NCBI RefSeq assembly: GCF_008831285.2
Contig: NC_045142.1
Location: forward strand, 15,131,354 to 15,195,353
DNA length: 64,000 nt
Source of the DNA: Nymphaea colorata
Taxonomy: Eukaryota > Streptophyta > Magnoliopsida > Nymphaeales > Nymphaeaceae
Direction: 5' to 3'
The notes under the pieces: model-generated
What the model saw: only the letters and a program-made list of their open reading frames with translations
What the model was told of the DNA's origin: nothing
The model's database searches: none
Position numbers and translations under genes: made by a program
Part shown: one piece after another, positions 1 to 12,000 of the stretch
Position numbering within the stretch: the first letter of the stretch is position 1
Layout of the letters: each line of letters opens with the position of its first letter

Positions 1-59
1 GTACTTAAACCTAAAAAGTTAATTTTTTTAAATAATATCTTTTTATGCAATTCATGTTT

Positions 60-805
60 TTTTATGATATGATTATTATGGAGCGTAGATGAGACCCACA
101 TTCTTACATATGTTAGAAAAGAGAATCAATATTGTTGGAAAAACAAAAAACGTTTTCTATCTCAAAATGTCCTTGCTGTTGTGGACTTCAATATACACTT
201 TTATTTTGTTGTTGTTGATTGGAAATAAAGCATAATAGATGCAAAAGTGTTATCTAGTGCATTTGGATGATGAACATGATCCTTTACAAGTACCTTGTGG
301 TGAGGTTTGAATCTTAAATAACTTAGTCATTTATAACAACTAAAGATATTTTTTATTTTTGTCGAAAAATATTATTTTACTAATGCTGAATATACTAATA
401 TTGTGGGTTTTTTTGACTTCTTATTGTCTATATTGTATGATTTGTATGAATACAATGCCTTTAGTGTGCAACCAATGCAAAACAAATATGAGTTATTCAA
501 CTATAGACATTCACCATTTTGTACTAGAATAGAACAAGTGTTTGTTTTGTTGAAGGGAAGATTTTCAAGTCTTAAAAACCAAGTGCAATATCCAATTGAC
601 ACACAAGTCAAAATTGTACTTGTTGAATCTATGTCTTCGTAACATTAGAATATAAAACAATTCAATGCACTACAGTTTGAAGAACTTATTGACAATCGAT
701 TCACACAATTTGATAATGACAATAAAAGCCCACTAGAATTACTAATGTGCTTAAAGATGCAATAACAAATGATATGTAGATCGATTGGTGCAATAGTAAG
801 TAATT
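60..805 (+). pseudogene. PIF/Harbinger-type transposase, decayed fragment
   Basis: Conceptual translation across frame breaks follows the plant PIF/Harbinger DDE transposase order. There is a degraded GAxDGTH-like segment near 80, an SQNVLAVVDF block near 150-190, a YYFTNAEYTN block near 370-400, and ELFNYRHSP...IEQVFVLLKGRF followed by a QYPIDTQVKIVL block at about 490-620. A weak ITNDM..DW end lies near 755-785. Family members normally read DAGY at the second catalytic position; here it is NAEY, so that Asp is lost. The longest open piece is only about 79 codons (403-642) and several stops and shifts are present, so no active enzyme is made. The N-terminal part lies before the window. The family inserts by cut-and-paste at TWA-like sites; I could not see a target duplication. 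Confidence 0.75.
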
Positions 806-1310
806 TTGATGTTTTTAGATTATTTTTTCAGGTTGATGATAATGCATATATAGTCCATGCACCATTTGTGTGGTTTTGTTTATAAATTGTTAACGACATT
901 TTCTTTAATATATTATAGTGAAAAAAAAGTTTTTTTCTATGTTTTTTATTGTCAATGTCAAGTCTATTGTTATATGTTTTTTCATTATTAGTGCATATTG
1001 TATTATCACTCATATTCACATAAATTGTTGTTTGAATGCAAGGACCAATATGAAAATGCAATGGACGAGCATTATTTTATGGTTGATGGTAGTTGTTTGA
1101 CTACATGAGATAGTTATCATTTTCAAGTCATAAACTTCAATGAGATTAAAGAATATGAAAGTCTTCTTTTTGTCACATAACTATTATAATATATATTTAG
1201 CTATTTTTAGAAACTTGCATCTAAATATTTTCATATAGTTTATATGTAACAAATTGAAAACTTACTTTTCAGTTATGTTTTATGTTGTTTGTAATTGGAT
1301 GATGTTTTTT
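806..1310. other. AT-rich spacer inside the presumed Harbinger element
   Basis: Between the transposase end and the repeat tail there is only AT-rich sequence with short open frames lacking any recognisable motif. It is probably element body, by position only. Confidence 0.3.
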
Positions 1311-1880
1311 TTTATGATATATGGATTTTAGGTCATCTATATTTGTAAAGAGGGAGAAAACAAAAGAGAGAAAAGACAAAGAGTATTTTGTTGACTAGGT
1401 ATACTTTAGGTTGCTTGTATTTGTAGAGATAGAAATAGCAGGAGAAAGAGTAGTTTTGTTGGGTTAGATATTTTTTTACATATTTTGTTGGCTTAGATAT
1501 TGATTTTAAGTCTCATTTGAACATTCTGTCATATATGAATTTTGTGTTGAGAGAAGAAAGAGTATTTTTATTAGTTCATACGTTTGACATTTGTTTTATC
1601 ATGTATTTCAAAAAAAAGAAAAGGAGAGATAGAGAAGACAATGCAAAACATGAGTTAAACTTGTCCGTTTAGCTATTTAAACAAAAAACTATACAATTTG
1701 AAAATTTTTGTCTCTATAAAAGAACACTTGACAAAATTACAACTTGTGCATATAGACAAAAAGTTTTGTTCTTATGACACTTGTTCTAAGGACAAGTATA
1801 CTAGGAATAGTTGTTCCTACAACCAAACAATATCTAAGTATTATTTGGCTGCAGAGACACTTTGTGAGTATCCTATGAAT
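1311..1880 (+). repeat. Purine-rich degenerate tandem tail of the Harbinger-like element
   Basis: Imperfect units alternate a GTAGAGA/GAGAAAA purine block, a TATTTTGTTGGTTTAGATAT-like block and a TTTTAGGTC block, repeated about three times. They end in a segment with TTGTTCTTATGACACTTGTTC and TTGTTCCTACAACCAAACA. The same arrangement recurs at 26891-27700. The final ACAACCAAA-type end resembles the terminal region of plant Harbinger-type MITEs. Boundaries are approximate. Confidence 0.45.
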
Positions 1881-3387
1881 CTGCTTTAAAAATTGCAAAC
1901 ATATTTATAGAATAATAGTTCTAGTGTTCCATGAATTTTCTCAAATATTTAGGGTAGATTCAGACACTCACCAAGTATCAATGCCACCAAATAACCCTTT
2001 AAACAACCACTCTAACCTAGGACACATGTGGTAGATGATCTAGACAAGTCTAGATTTGGCAAAATGGGTAAATTTGACCTAAAATTTGAAATATATGGAA
2101 ACAAAAATACACGAAAAAGTGCACCTTCAATACAAGACAAAAATCTAAATTACAAAGAGAATATAAAACAAACGATAAATTTCAAAGGATTTAACAAAAT
2201 ACGTGAAATTGTTGCTTAAGAGAGCAAAAAACCCCAAGGATGTTCCATGGAGAGCAACTATCAAAGGGGACTGTTCTTGTTTGGATTATGGTGATCTTTG
2301 TTGACTGTAAACCTATGGACCAGAGATTGAACATGTAGGAAAATGACTAGGCAAAATAAAAGTAAAAATAAAAATGTTAATATATTCTATTTGAATCAAA
2401 TATTCGACCAAACTATTATAAAAAAATCAGATATGAGAAAAATATCAGTATCCAATTAAGAAATCTGATCAGATTTGGATTTAGGGAATGACATCCTATC
2501 AGATTCACAATCAGCTCAGATTTGCATATATTCAATCCTTTTACATTTGAAATCGGCCAAATTAGGTAAAAATTTCGTATTGAAATTCAGGTACAAATGT
2601 AAAAATTGGATTCTTATTGTGAAATCGAATTTCAGATGCAAATTTAGATGCAACTTTTCTTTGTTTTGTATTCAAATCTAAATATGTAAATTTCTGAAAA
2701 AACAGAGACTGTTAAAGGCATATCCAATTGGAATCCAAACCATTGACATTCCTAACAAAATTAATGCAATTAAATGCAAGATTATGCCAATAAAATCAAA
2801 ACTATGTCAAACAGCAAAGACAAATGTGCGAAACCCTACAACCAAACCAAATCTACGCCTCCAAAAAAGCATTTAAAGGGTGAATCTTAACTCTAAACAT
2901 AATGAAATATTAAAACAGCATAAGCTTTGCAGAAACAGATTTGATTTTGCCTTTTGAAGACTAGGCGTTTTTGGCAAAATCACGCTTCAAAACCTAGATA
3001 CTTACATATATTGAGAAAACTAGTTTAAAGGCTTAACTTTTTGTTGCGAAAAATCCAAATGACTCAGAGAAACCTTGAACCGAACAACTTTCATAAACTC
3101 CTACATAAAAATCTAATTTAGAACAGGTCGACGCTCCACAAATATTGAAATGACCAATTAAGAAAAAGGTAACATTTTGCCTCCTTGGCCGACAGGACCT
3201 ATGAAGAACTCTCATGAAGGTTAGCAAAATGTAGCTACGTTTTCTGAGCCACAACACAACTCCAAAAGCAAATTCTGGACCTACTATTGATGAGCCCAAC
3301 CACAGCAACCTCAAGATGAGACAACACCTAAACAAAAACACAAAGGCAACGTGGGTTATATTAATCGAATAGGATTCAAGACGTAGG
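1881..3387. other. AT-rich sequence, no gene recognised
   Basis: Short open frames (up to about 100 codons on the minus strand at 3033-3341) show no motif, codon bias or splice context. Nothing else is supported here. Confidence 0.3.
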
Positions 3388-3560
3388 GGCCCAACTATAG
3401 TTTTAAAATTGTAGTAGGGGTTGAATATAAATTTTCAAAACTTTTATATATAGCTAAATAATTTTTCTTAAATTTACATGTTCTCTTTTTAAGTTTGAGA
3501 GAAAAGGGGGGTGCTGCTGCCCCCCTGACTCCGCCTCGTATAGAGGATGGATGGGGACTC
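3388..3560 (-). repeat. Dispersed plant repeat with GGCGGAGTCAGGGGGGCAG-like end
   Basis: Read on the minus strand, the stretch starts with a GC-rich GAGGCGGAGTCAGGGGGGC end, runs through an A/T-rich body and finishes near GTTGGGCCCCTACG. This arrangement is typical of a common dispersed MITE-like repeat in plant introns. Ends are not defined and no target duplication was found. Confidence 0.35.
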
Positions 3561-3655
3561 CCCTCAACATCGGAGCAACATAAAGCAACGCGAAAATAAA
3601 TCAATGCATGCAATACCAAATTGGAAAACCAAAAAGAAAAAAAAGGAAATTATGT

Positions 3656-3793
3656 CTATACCGGTGAAGCGCTATACCGTAGCGCTTTAGGCGGGAAATC
3701 CTATCTCGGCGAAAGAAAGCGCGGGTATCAACACTCCCTACCGGTGTACAGTTCACCGTTACGATTTGTTGCGGAGATTTTTCACCGGTATAG
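3656..3793. mobile_element. Small MITE-like element with perfect 13-bp terminal inverted repeats
   Basis: CTATACCGGTGAA at 3656-3668 is the exact reverse complement of TTCACCGGTATAG at 3781-3793. The 138-bp unit has internal sub-terminal copies: AGCGCT..AGCGCT around TATACCG near 3669-3687, and ACCGGTG/TTCACCG near 3740-3760. It has no coding capacity. Repeated CACCGGT words inside the ends recall CACTA- or Mutator-like non-autonomous elements, but the superfamily cannot be fixed and no clear target duplication is visible. Confidence 0.5.
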
Positions 3794-3887
3794 GGTTCGT
3801 TTAATATAAAATCTGCCCCGCGTTTTTCTTTCTCTTCCCTCTTTGGTTCCATCCCCGGAAGGTTCGTGCGTTCTCTCTCGAGTTTTG

Positions 3888-4009
3888 ATGGCGCATTGTG
3901 TTCTTCGCCTACTGAAAGGGTGTTTCCGGCATTCGTCTCAAGCGATTCTGGGGACGATTCTGGCGTGTTGCACCGTTGCCCTTCCCCCGTTTTTTCAGCA
4001 ATCGTCCAG
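3888..4009 (+). CDS. Possible orphan first exon (40 codons, then a splice donor)
   Basis: An ATG at 3888 opens 40 full codons plus two bases, ending at CCAG|GTAAAC (4009/4010), a near-consensus splice donor. The peptide starts MAHCVLRLLKG and contains the hydrophobic run AILGTILACC, so a short targeting or anchor segment is conceivable. An AATATAAAAT TATA-like motif lies at about 3802-3811, some 80 bp upstream, after the MITE. Local base composition is clearly richer in GC than its surroundings. I do not recognise the protein and found no convincing second exon, so this could be a decayed gene start or a noncoding RNA exon. Confidence 0.25.
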
Positions 4010-4554
4010 GTAAACTGATCTAGTCAAATCTTTTTTATTTTCTCATTTGATGGCTTTTGGAGTGCCGAAAATTGGGTGCGGCGATTTTGCAGTGAGAGGC
4101 CATCCTGCATTTCCGATTTTGTGCTTTTTCTTCTTGGGCATTCGTGTTCTTAGCATCCTCTTCCCGTTTTGTGATTTTGAGAGTCTGGGCGAAGGTTGTC
4201 TCAAATGGTTTTTTGTGCTTTCCATTTGGGATCAAGTGGAGCAGGACGTCCTCTTGTTTTCGCTCACAAAAGGAGGAAAACACATAGAGGTAGAAACCAC
4301 TCGAATGGGCCTCAATGTGGAGGCATCTCTGCTCTAATAAGGCACTGGTGCAGCACATGTTGATCCAAGAAAAGGGAGACTGCTGAACAGTCATTCATTT
4401 GTTAAGATGGGAACCGACACCACCATACATGCGCTGCAGACTCCAATACCATCCTTACACCCATTTTTCTGCTTAACTTAATTTGCTCCCTCTCTCTCTA
4501 TCTCTTTATCTTGAAGTTGGAGATGGCAGTCGCCCTCTCCATTGCCCTGAAAGC
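4010..4554. other. No gene recognised (possible intron of the preceding exon)
   Basis: The sequence is moderately GC-rich to about 4400, then T-rich with a CTCTCTCTCT tract near 4490. Overlapping open frames on both strands (4035-4394) have no recognisable motif. Confidence 0.25.
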
Positions 4555-4895
4555 CAATTCGACCCGAGCTCGAACTTGGCTCGAGCTCAGACTTGCTTGA
4601 GTTCTTAAAACTCAAACTCGATGGCATATAGGTTTGAATATGGAACCTCCCGTTTACCAATCATGTGTTTACCCATTTGATCAATCTATTTTTTTTTTAT
4701 AATTTTGTGAAACTTATTTTATATGTTTTCTTTTTGGAGCTTAACCGAGATTAATTGAGCCGAGCCCACTTAGGTTGTTGAGTTCACTTCTTAACTCGAA
4801 CTCGACTCGTTTAATAAACAAATCGAGTTTGAGCAAAGTTTACTGAGCGAATTCAAGTCAAGCTCGAGTTAGCTCGACTTGTTGAACATCCCCAC
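4555..4895 (-). repeat. CTCGAGCTCGA-rich dispersed plant repeat (hAT-like MITE)
   Basis: Many copies of GAGCTCGA, ACTCGAGCT and TCGAGTT words occur between 4560 and 4880. On the minus strand the unit begins GGGGATGTTCAACAAGTCGAG, a start shared by a well-known family of short dispersed plant repeats with hAT-like ends. It is noncoding. The superfamily call is by resemblance only. Confidence 0.4.
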
Positions 4896-5580
4896 CAAAT
4901 TGAGGTACAATACGATGCATTTGGGCTCCCTTACTTAAACCCAAGAAACAGGCACTTCCATTAAGGTCCGTGGGGGTGGTGGCGTTGGGCTTAAACTGGT
5001 GATTCTGACTATCGAAGACTTTAACGTTGGAAATAAAAGAAGGTGGATATTAAATTACAAATGTGGAAGACACAATTGTTTTTTTAAGAGTCTAAAATAC
5101 CCTTTAAAAAAAGAATTTTATTTAAGGAAACTCATCTTTACTTCTTTCCTCTCTAGTCTTTTTCATCATTTGAGTGGTACTTTGGATTCTTAAAAGACAA
5201 CCTTGAAATCAGTCGACTCTCAAATGTTACTAGATGATTAAATATTTAAATGTCATCGCCAAAAATATTATGCAACGAAAGCACTAGCAATAGGTTATTG
5301 TATACCAACGGCTTATAATTTTTTTAACAATTAACTGTATGCATTGAGCTGCATGTATGAGACATTGAGATGGATGGATGGCTAGAGGAATCTAATAATC
5401 CTAAATGAAAATTTGAAATCCTCCTGCCATCCGCATATTTGGATGTATGGGTTGTTGCAATATATATATAAGTTGAATAGTGACTATGCTGCCCAGAGTC
5501 ACTCAACTCATTCATAAAGGTCTTATGATCTATCATGATGAATGGTTGAGAGAAAAATAAGAAGAAAAAACATACAATCA
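4896..5580. other. No gene recognised
   Basis: AT-rich sequence with no open frame above 85 codons and no motif that I can identify. Confidence 0.3.
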
Positions 5581-7330
5581 ATTTTTGTCATCTACTATTA
5601 GTTCACACATTTTTATTATCATATTTCTCTCAACCATCCATCACGATGGATCAAAAAGGCCTCATGAATAAGTTTCAAAGTCTATAGTGTCTTATGTGAA
5701 AGGTCTAGTCCTATGTCTAAAATTGTGAGGAATCTTGGGAAACTTATAAAAAGAGTTGTTAAGTTATTAGTTGTCCTGGTTCTTAGTGTTTTTATGTTGG
5801 AACTAAAGCTGCTAAGGGCACATTGAGATCCACAAAACAAGGGGCCTATGGATGATATGAGAATAAGTCGGGTTGTTACAGTGGTATTAAAGCTAATTTA
5901 ACACTCGAACCTACAATCCCACATAAAGGACGTATGTGTGTTAAGAATAGTCACAAACAAATGCTTTGGAGTTTTAAACAGTGAGATTTTCTTGCATATG
6001 GCATGCTTGAAGAAAATGAAAAAAATACTGTAAATTCTTAACATTTTTTTTTCTAAAATCCAATAGAATCCTAAATTTTGAGGGAAAATGCAATAAATGA
6101 GAAATTAATAAGACAACATCAAAATAAGAAATACATAACAAATAAAAATTAGGAAATGAAAACAAGAAGTCAAATAAATCCACAAGTAACATCAAGTTTA
6201 TAGCCCTCATGACTTTACATCACAATTCAAGTCCCTCTTCAATACAAAAAAAAGGAACGTTACAACATTTAATCTTCATCGCATGAAGTAGAGTCATCTT
6301 CTTTATTTGTTCTACTGTGTATGCTTTCTTCATCACTTTCTACAATTAATTCACATATTTTTTTTATTGCTTTTCTTTCAATCATCTACCAAGAAAGCTC
6401 TTATGAAACAATTGGGTGGCTCTAGACAGTCAAAGACTGTAATGTCTTTTGTGAAAGGTTTAGTCTCATAACTAAGATTGTGAAGAATCTCATATGACTT
6501 GTAAAAAGGGTTGTTAAGTGATTAGTTGTCCTGGTTCTTATTGTTTTGTAGGTTGGAACTAAAGCAATTAGAGGGCAGGTTGGGATCTATGAAGCCAGTT
6601 TAATACGCGGACCTAGGATCTGGCATACGCTAACACATGTATGTCAAGCATAGTCATAAATAGCGTTTTGGAGTTTTAAATGGTGAGATTTTTCTCAAGT
6701 ATAATAAAATGAACTTGAAGAATACAAAAAAAGGGTATTCTTAATTAAAAAAAAAACATGTAGAATCTTAAAAATTGGGAAAAAATAAAATAAACAAAGT
6801 ATATAACAAATAAAAATTAGGAACTAAAAAAAGTCAAATAAATTTATAGTAACATCAAGTTTATAGCCCTCATGACTTTACAAACAATTTAAGTCATTCT
6901 TCAATACAAAAAAGAAAAAAGCTCAATCATTATTTTTCATCCCATGAAAAAGAGTCATTTTTTCATTTGTTCTATTGTCTACATTCTTCATCACTTTCTA
7001 CTATTATTTCACACTTTTTTCTATTGTTTTTTTCTCAACCATCTACCACGATGGATCAAAGGCTCATGAGTTAGCTCGGTGGCTATGGATAGTCTAAGTT
7101 TGTAATGTCTCATGTGAAAGGTTTACTTTCATATCTAAGATTGTGAAGAATCTTGGAGGACATATAAAGGGGGTTGTTAATTGAAAACTGTAGCTGCTAG
7201 GAGGCAGGGTAGGATCCACCAAACCAGGGGCCTAAGACTAGTGTGAGAATAAGTCGGGTTGTTATAATGGTACTAAATATCGTCACAAAATTATTCTTAA
7301 TTCCCCATGCTAAAGGCCGTTGGGATTTTG
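5581..7330 (+). repeat. Array of ~660-bp diverged direct repeats, probably LTR-derived
   Basis: Three successive units share ordered blocks: TTTAATCTTCAT..CATGAAG, TTTGTTCTACTGT..CTTCATCACTTTCTAC, CAACCATCTACCACGATGGATCAAA, ATGTGAAAGGTTTA, GTTGTTAAGT..GTTGTCCTGGTTCTTA, and ATCAAGTTTATAGCCCTCATGACTTTA. The last block starts near 6192 and 6854, and TTTGTTCTA.TGT lies near 6306 and 6966, giving a period of about 660 bp. Unit 1 ends its conserved half with GTTGTTACA followed by GTGGTATTAAAGC (about 5876-5895), which looks like an LTR 3' end plus a degenerate tRNA-Met primer-binding site. Nested or tandem LTR fragments are therefore the simplest reading. Confidence 0.55.
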
Positions 7331-8361
7331 TCCTTACCTAAGCGGTGGAATTTATCACCGATGAAGGTATCTACCAGTGGAGAAAATTGAAATGTTCTTA
7401 AGCATGCTAGCTAGACATACAAAATTCCAAAACCTAGGGTTTAGGATTGACAAGAAGAAGCAAGAGAGAAAGAGAGAGAGAGAGAGCATGCATACGGTAC
7501 CCACAAGCTCACCCCAAGTATCCACAATCATATGTTAAGACTTGAGGAAACAACATTCTTCAACGTCCTTCATGTCTCTCCCTTTCTCTATGGAATCTCT
7601 TGAACATTCTCAAACCCTAGCCCTCTCCTTGTTTAATATTTTCTCTCTTTGTTTTTTTTTTCGTATAAGAAAGTATTTCATTCTCAAAACTCTGTTGCAC
7701 GCACTTTAAAATATTTCACTCTCTAGCCCTGCCCAAAGTTTATTATTGTACCTGTTCACCATGGATGCTTCAATGCAGAAGACAATCATATTTTATGTGG
7801 CATCCCTAGCTCGTCCTAATCCTTTTTGCCTCGTCAATGGTGGGCGAGGGATGCCAACATCTGCAAATAGCATGGCATGGCCTATCCTAACACCAGAAAT
7901 AACATCTTTGGTAGCACATACGTTGCCCTCCGCGCCATTGAAGGCACCCTTCAATGGCACGGGCATGCTTGCTGCGCAATTGAAGGCGCTCGTAGTGAGG
8001 CTGCTGCTGTTTCAGCGTTTAACGACAAAATAGAGAGAGAGAGAGAGAGAGAGAGATTAGAACAAGGAGAAGAAGGAGGGGAGGCTTATCTATGATGTTA
8101 GAGGGCCTGTGACATGAAAGCACTCAAGAGTCCAACTATGCGCAGGGGGGAGAGAAGGGGGGAGAGAGAGATGAGAAAGTGAAATGAGGATTTAAGTGGA
8201 GGACCTCGACGCTGTTGTTGATGTTGGAGAGATTGATTCTCAAGGCGCTCGATGGTCTCGACTGATGTTATGACCTCCACTTTCAACAATTTCAGCTGAT
8301 GGGAATGCATCTCTATTGCGTACAGTTGGCTGCCCATCGACGCTTATCCAAAATGGTATAG
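7331..8361. other. No gene recognised; two (GA)n tracts and a short hairpin
   Basis: Contains GA microsatellites at 7463-7486 and 8032-8056, and a perfect 11-bp inverted repeat at 7934-7944/7948-7958. An open frame at 7746-8033 has no recognisable motif and its 3' part is composed of simple sequence, so it is not called as a gene. Confidence 0.35.
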
Positions 8362-8575
8362 TGAATCTTTAATCTTCATTCCATGAAGTTGAGTCATCCT
8401 ATTCATTTGTTCTATTTCATTCACATTCTTCGTCACTTTCAACTATTAGTTCACTCCTTTTTCTCGTTTTTTTTCTCAACTATTAAACACAATGGATAGA
8501 AAGGCCTTGTGAATAAAGTATGTAATATCTCATATGAAAGTTTTATTTTCATATCTAAGTTTATGAGGAAACTGA
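8362..8575 (+). repeat. Fourth, truncated copy of the ~660-bp repeat
   Basis: Starts TCTTTAATCTTCATTCCATGAAG, continues through TTGTTCTATTTCATTCACATTCTTCGTCACTTTC and ATGGATAGAAAGGCCTTGTGAATAAA, and ends ATCTAAGTTTATGAGGAAAC. It matches the first third of the units at 5581-7330, from which it is separated by about 1 kb. Confidence 0.55.
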
Positions 8576-9036
8576 AAAAAGAAAAAAAGGATGAAGATGA
8601 TGAACAAAGGAATAAACGTGGTTTGGAAGGAAAATTCCTACTCCACGACTCAGTCATTTCATGATGATCTCGTTCCCTTAACACAGTATTTATACACTGC
8701 TATGTTTTATTCAAATTTGAATCAGTTTCCATGGGCGTACTGTTTCCTTGAATTTTTCCTTTGGTCTTGAATAGGAGAAACCGACATTCTCCTGAAATAT
8801 TTCAGCATTGTGAAGAGGCGTTTTTTTTTGCTCGTCCGATTGTCTTTGTTTCCATATTTGTTGCTCTTAATTGGCTGGAATTCTGATTCATTGTTGGAGC
8901 CTTATCAAGATGCGTTTTAGTCTCTTGGCTCTCGTGGCTGATTTGATTTCCTACCATATTAGTTATGCTTGATTTCCTAGAGTTATGATCCATTGAAGCT
9001 GTACCTGATTTTCTAGAGTGAGCTGGTGCGTTATCA
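8576..9036 (-). mobile_element. 3' LTR of degraded copia element A
   Basis: On the minus strand a polypurine tract TTGAAGGGGG (about 9037-9046) is followed at 9036 by TGATAACGCACC, taken as the LTR start. A TATA-like GTATAAATAC sits near 8685-8694, about 345 bp into the LTR, where a U3 promoter is expected. The inner edge is well placed; the outer edge (given as 8576) is uncertain because no second LTR of A survives in the window. Confidence 0.5.
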
Positions 9037-12000
9037 CCCCCTTCAACCGAAGGGAAGGATATGTAAGCGAAGATGCTAAATGAGAAAGGTGAGTCGTTGC
9101 TGAGACAATGGTTTGGCCAAATGATCTGCAAGCTGACCTTCAGTTGTGGTGAATTGAGTATTCATATTTCCAAGTGCGACTTGTTCACGAACAAAATGAT
9201 AATCGAGTCCAAATGTTTTATACATGAATGAAAGACTGAATTGATAGTGGTATGTAGTGCCGAAATGTTGTCACTCAATAGAATATGAGCCTTGGAGAGG
9301 TAAACACCGAGATCTTGTAAGATAAAGGTAAGCCATTTAATTTCAGCAGCAGCTCCAGCAAGGACCCGGTATCAGCTTCACAGGACGAGCGAGCAAGAGT
9401 CTATTGTTTCTTAGAACTCAAGGATATACAATTTGGACCAAGAAATGTGCAGTATCTTGAAGTCGAATGGCGTGTATCTGGATAGCCACCCAGTCTGCAT
9501 CAGAGTATGCCCGGATATATTATAATGCGTTTCAAGATTTGACAATGTTTCATCGTTGGGGCATGCATGAATTGACATGCAAAATTGACTGCATATGAGA
9601 GATCTGACCGTGTATGGGTCAAGTATTGAAGTGTCCCTGCAAGACTCTGATATGTGGTAGAATTGGAATAAGGAGGATCAATTTTCTTAGGAGATTTGGA
9701 ACTGGCAGTAATAGGTGTGATCATTGTTTTACATTGTTGCGTTTGTGCTCTAGATATAATGTCTTGAGTATATTTGGACTGATGCATAAACAAACCATTG
9801 GAAGTTCGTGCAACTTGAACTCCCAAGAAATAATTCAGATCACCCAGATCATTCATAGCAAATTGTTGTCTGACGGTAATGAGAAAGGACATTATAAATG
9901 AATGTGAATTTCTTGTAAGAATGATATCATCAACATACAGTAATAAAATAGTGACAGATTTTTCTTATCTGTGAACAAAGAGAGATGGATCGTTGACACT
10001 GTCAATGAAGTCCATAAAGAATAGGAATTAAGCAAATCTATCGTACCATAACCGAGGTGCTTGTTTCAATCCATAAAGAGCTCCATTTAACCTGCAAACA
10101 TGATCTAGCTTGGATGGATCTTCAAATCCAGGAGGTTGCTCAATATAAAATAGCTAACGAAGATGCCCATTAAGAAATGCTTTTTTGACATCTAATTGTT
10201 TTAGAGGGCAAGATTAAGAACGATTCTTATAGTAGCAAATTTTACCACTGGTAAGAAAGTTTCCAAGAAGTCCAGACCTAGAACTTGGCTATAACCTTGT
10301 GCTACGAGATGCGCTTTGAGTCTTTCAAGCTGCCCATCTCCTTTCAGTTTAGTTTTGAAGACCCAGTGGCTCCCAATCACATGCATGTTTGGTGTACGAG
10401 GCACGAGATCCCAAGTATGATTCTCCTGTAAAGCAACCATTTCTTCTTTCATAGCCTGATACCAGCCTGGGTGTTTGAAGGCAAGGGTGTAATGTGATGG
10501 TTCAATTGGAATAGATGAAGTGGTAAAGACATACTTAGGATTAGGTTTTACAATGCCAGATTTGGATCGAGTAGTCATAGAATGAGTTGAGGAGGAGGTA
10601 GTCAATGGGACTAATGGTGAACTTGGTGGCTTGAGTTGGAGAGGTGATGTAGGGGCTGGTATGTGTATAGGTGGCAAAGGAGAAGGTTCTTCAGAATTAT
10701 GCATTTGGGCTAGATGTTGAGATTTAATATGAGGCTCAGTGGATGAATCTGAAAATGATACAAAGTCAGCATAAGAGGTTATGGCCCTAGGAGTTGGCGT
10801 GGTGGTTTTGTAGGGAAAATTGGTTTCATCAAACATGACATGACGGGAGATATATACACGCCAGTGAGAGGATATAGACATCTATACCCTTTATGATGAT
10901 TGCTATATCTAAGAAACACAAAGGGTAACGACTTGGGCTGAAACTTATGATTGGTATATCATCTAATGTAAGAATAACATCTAGATCCAAAAGCGCGAAG
11001 ATAGGAATAATCAGGTCGTTTCTTGGAAAGCAACTCATACAAACTTTGCATGTGTAAGACTTGTGGTGAAAGTTGGTTGATAAGCCAAACTGCAATGGAA
11101 AAAGCCTCGACCCAATATTTAGTAGGAAGAAACATAGTATGACCCAATTCTGTAACTGATCTATGTTTTCTTTTCACCATATCATTTTGCTCTGACGTCT
11201 TATGACAGAATTTTTTATGTTTGATGTCGTTCTCCTTTAAATAATCCGTGAGAACCAAACTGTTAAACTCACCCCCCTTCATCACTTTGAAAAATTCTGA
11301 GCTTTGCATATTGTGTTTGAATCATTTTGTGAAATTCAAGAAATTTAGCAAAAAAAATCATATTTCCATTTTAGATGATAAATCCATGAATATTTAGAGA
11401 ATTGATCCACAAATAAAGCATAATATTTTAGATTCTGGCAAGACGCGATAGAAGCCGGTCTCCATAAGTCGCAATGCACTTTAGTAAATAAAGAATCACA
11501 ATCATCATTAATAGGAAGAAATGAAAGTCTGCTGCACGCCTTCCCCAGCTGACAACTGGCACAAGTAAAAGATTTAAATTTTCTGTTATCGTAATCAACT
11601 TATTTGCAATCATAAATTCTAAGACTTTATGATGTAGATGGCCAATTCATCCATGCCACACTTCAAAGGGAGCTGATGGGAACCGTGTTGAAAAGAACAC
11701 ATTCTTCGGTTTTGGCTTGAGAGCATACAGTTCGCCTTCTCTAGACCCGGTTGCAATCACTTCCTTGGTCTCCTTGTCCTTAATAGCAAAGAAATTTGAA
11801 GAGAATTCAAACACATGAGGCATAGTAGAAGTGAGTTCACTAACTGAAATAAGATTTTTCTTAATATCGAGCACAACAAGAACGTTGTCGACAGGAATTG
11901 TGAATCTCCACATGGATATCGACAACTCCAATATGTGTAATATCAAGATGTTGGCCATTTCCTACCATGATTTTTTCTGTTCCTCTATATAGAATGCAGC

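Noticed and set aside
7746-8095. Overlapping 95- and 72-codon frames
   Set aside because: No motif, and one runs into a GA microsatellite; no splice or promoter context.
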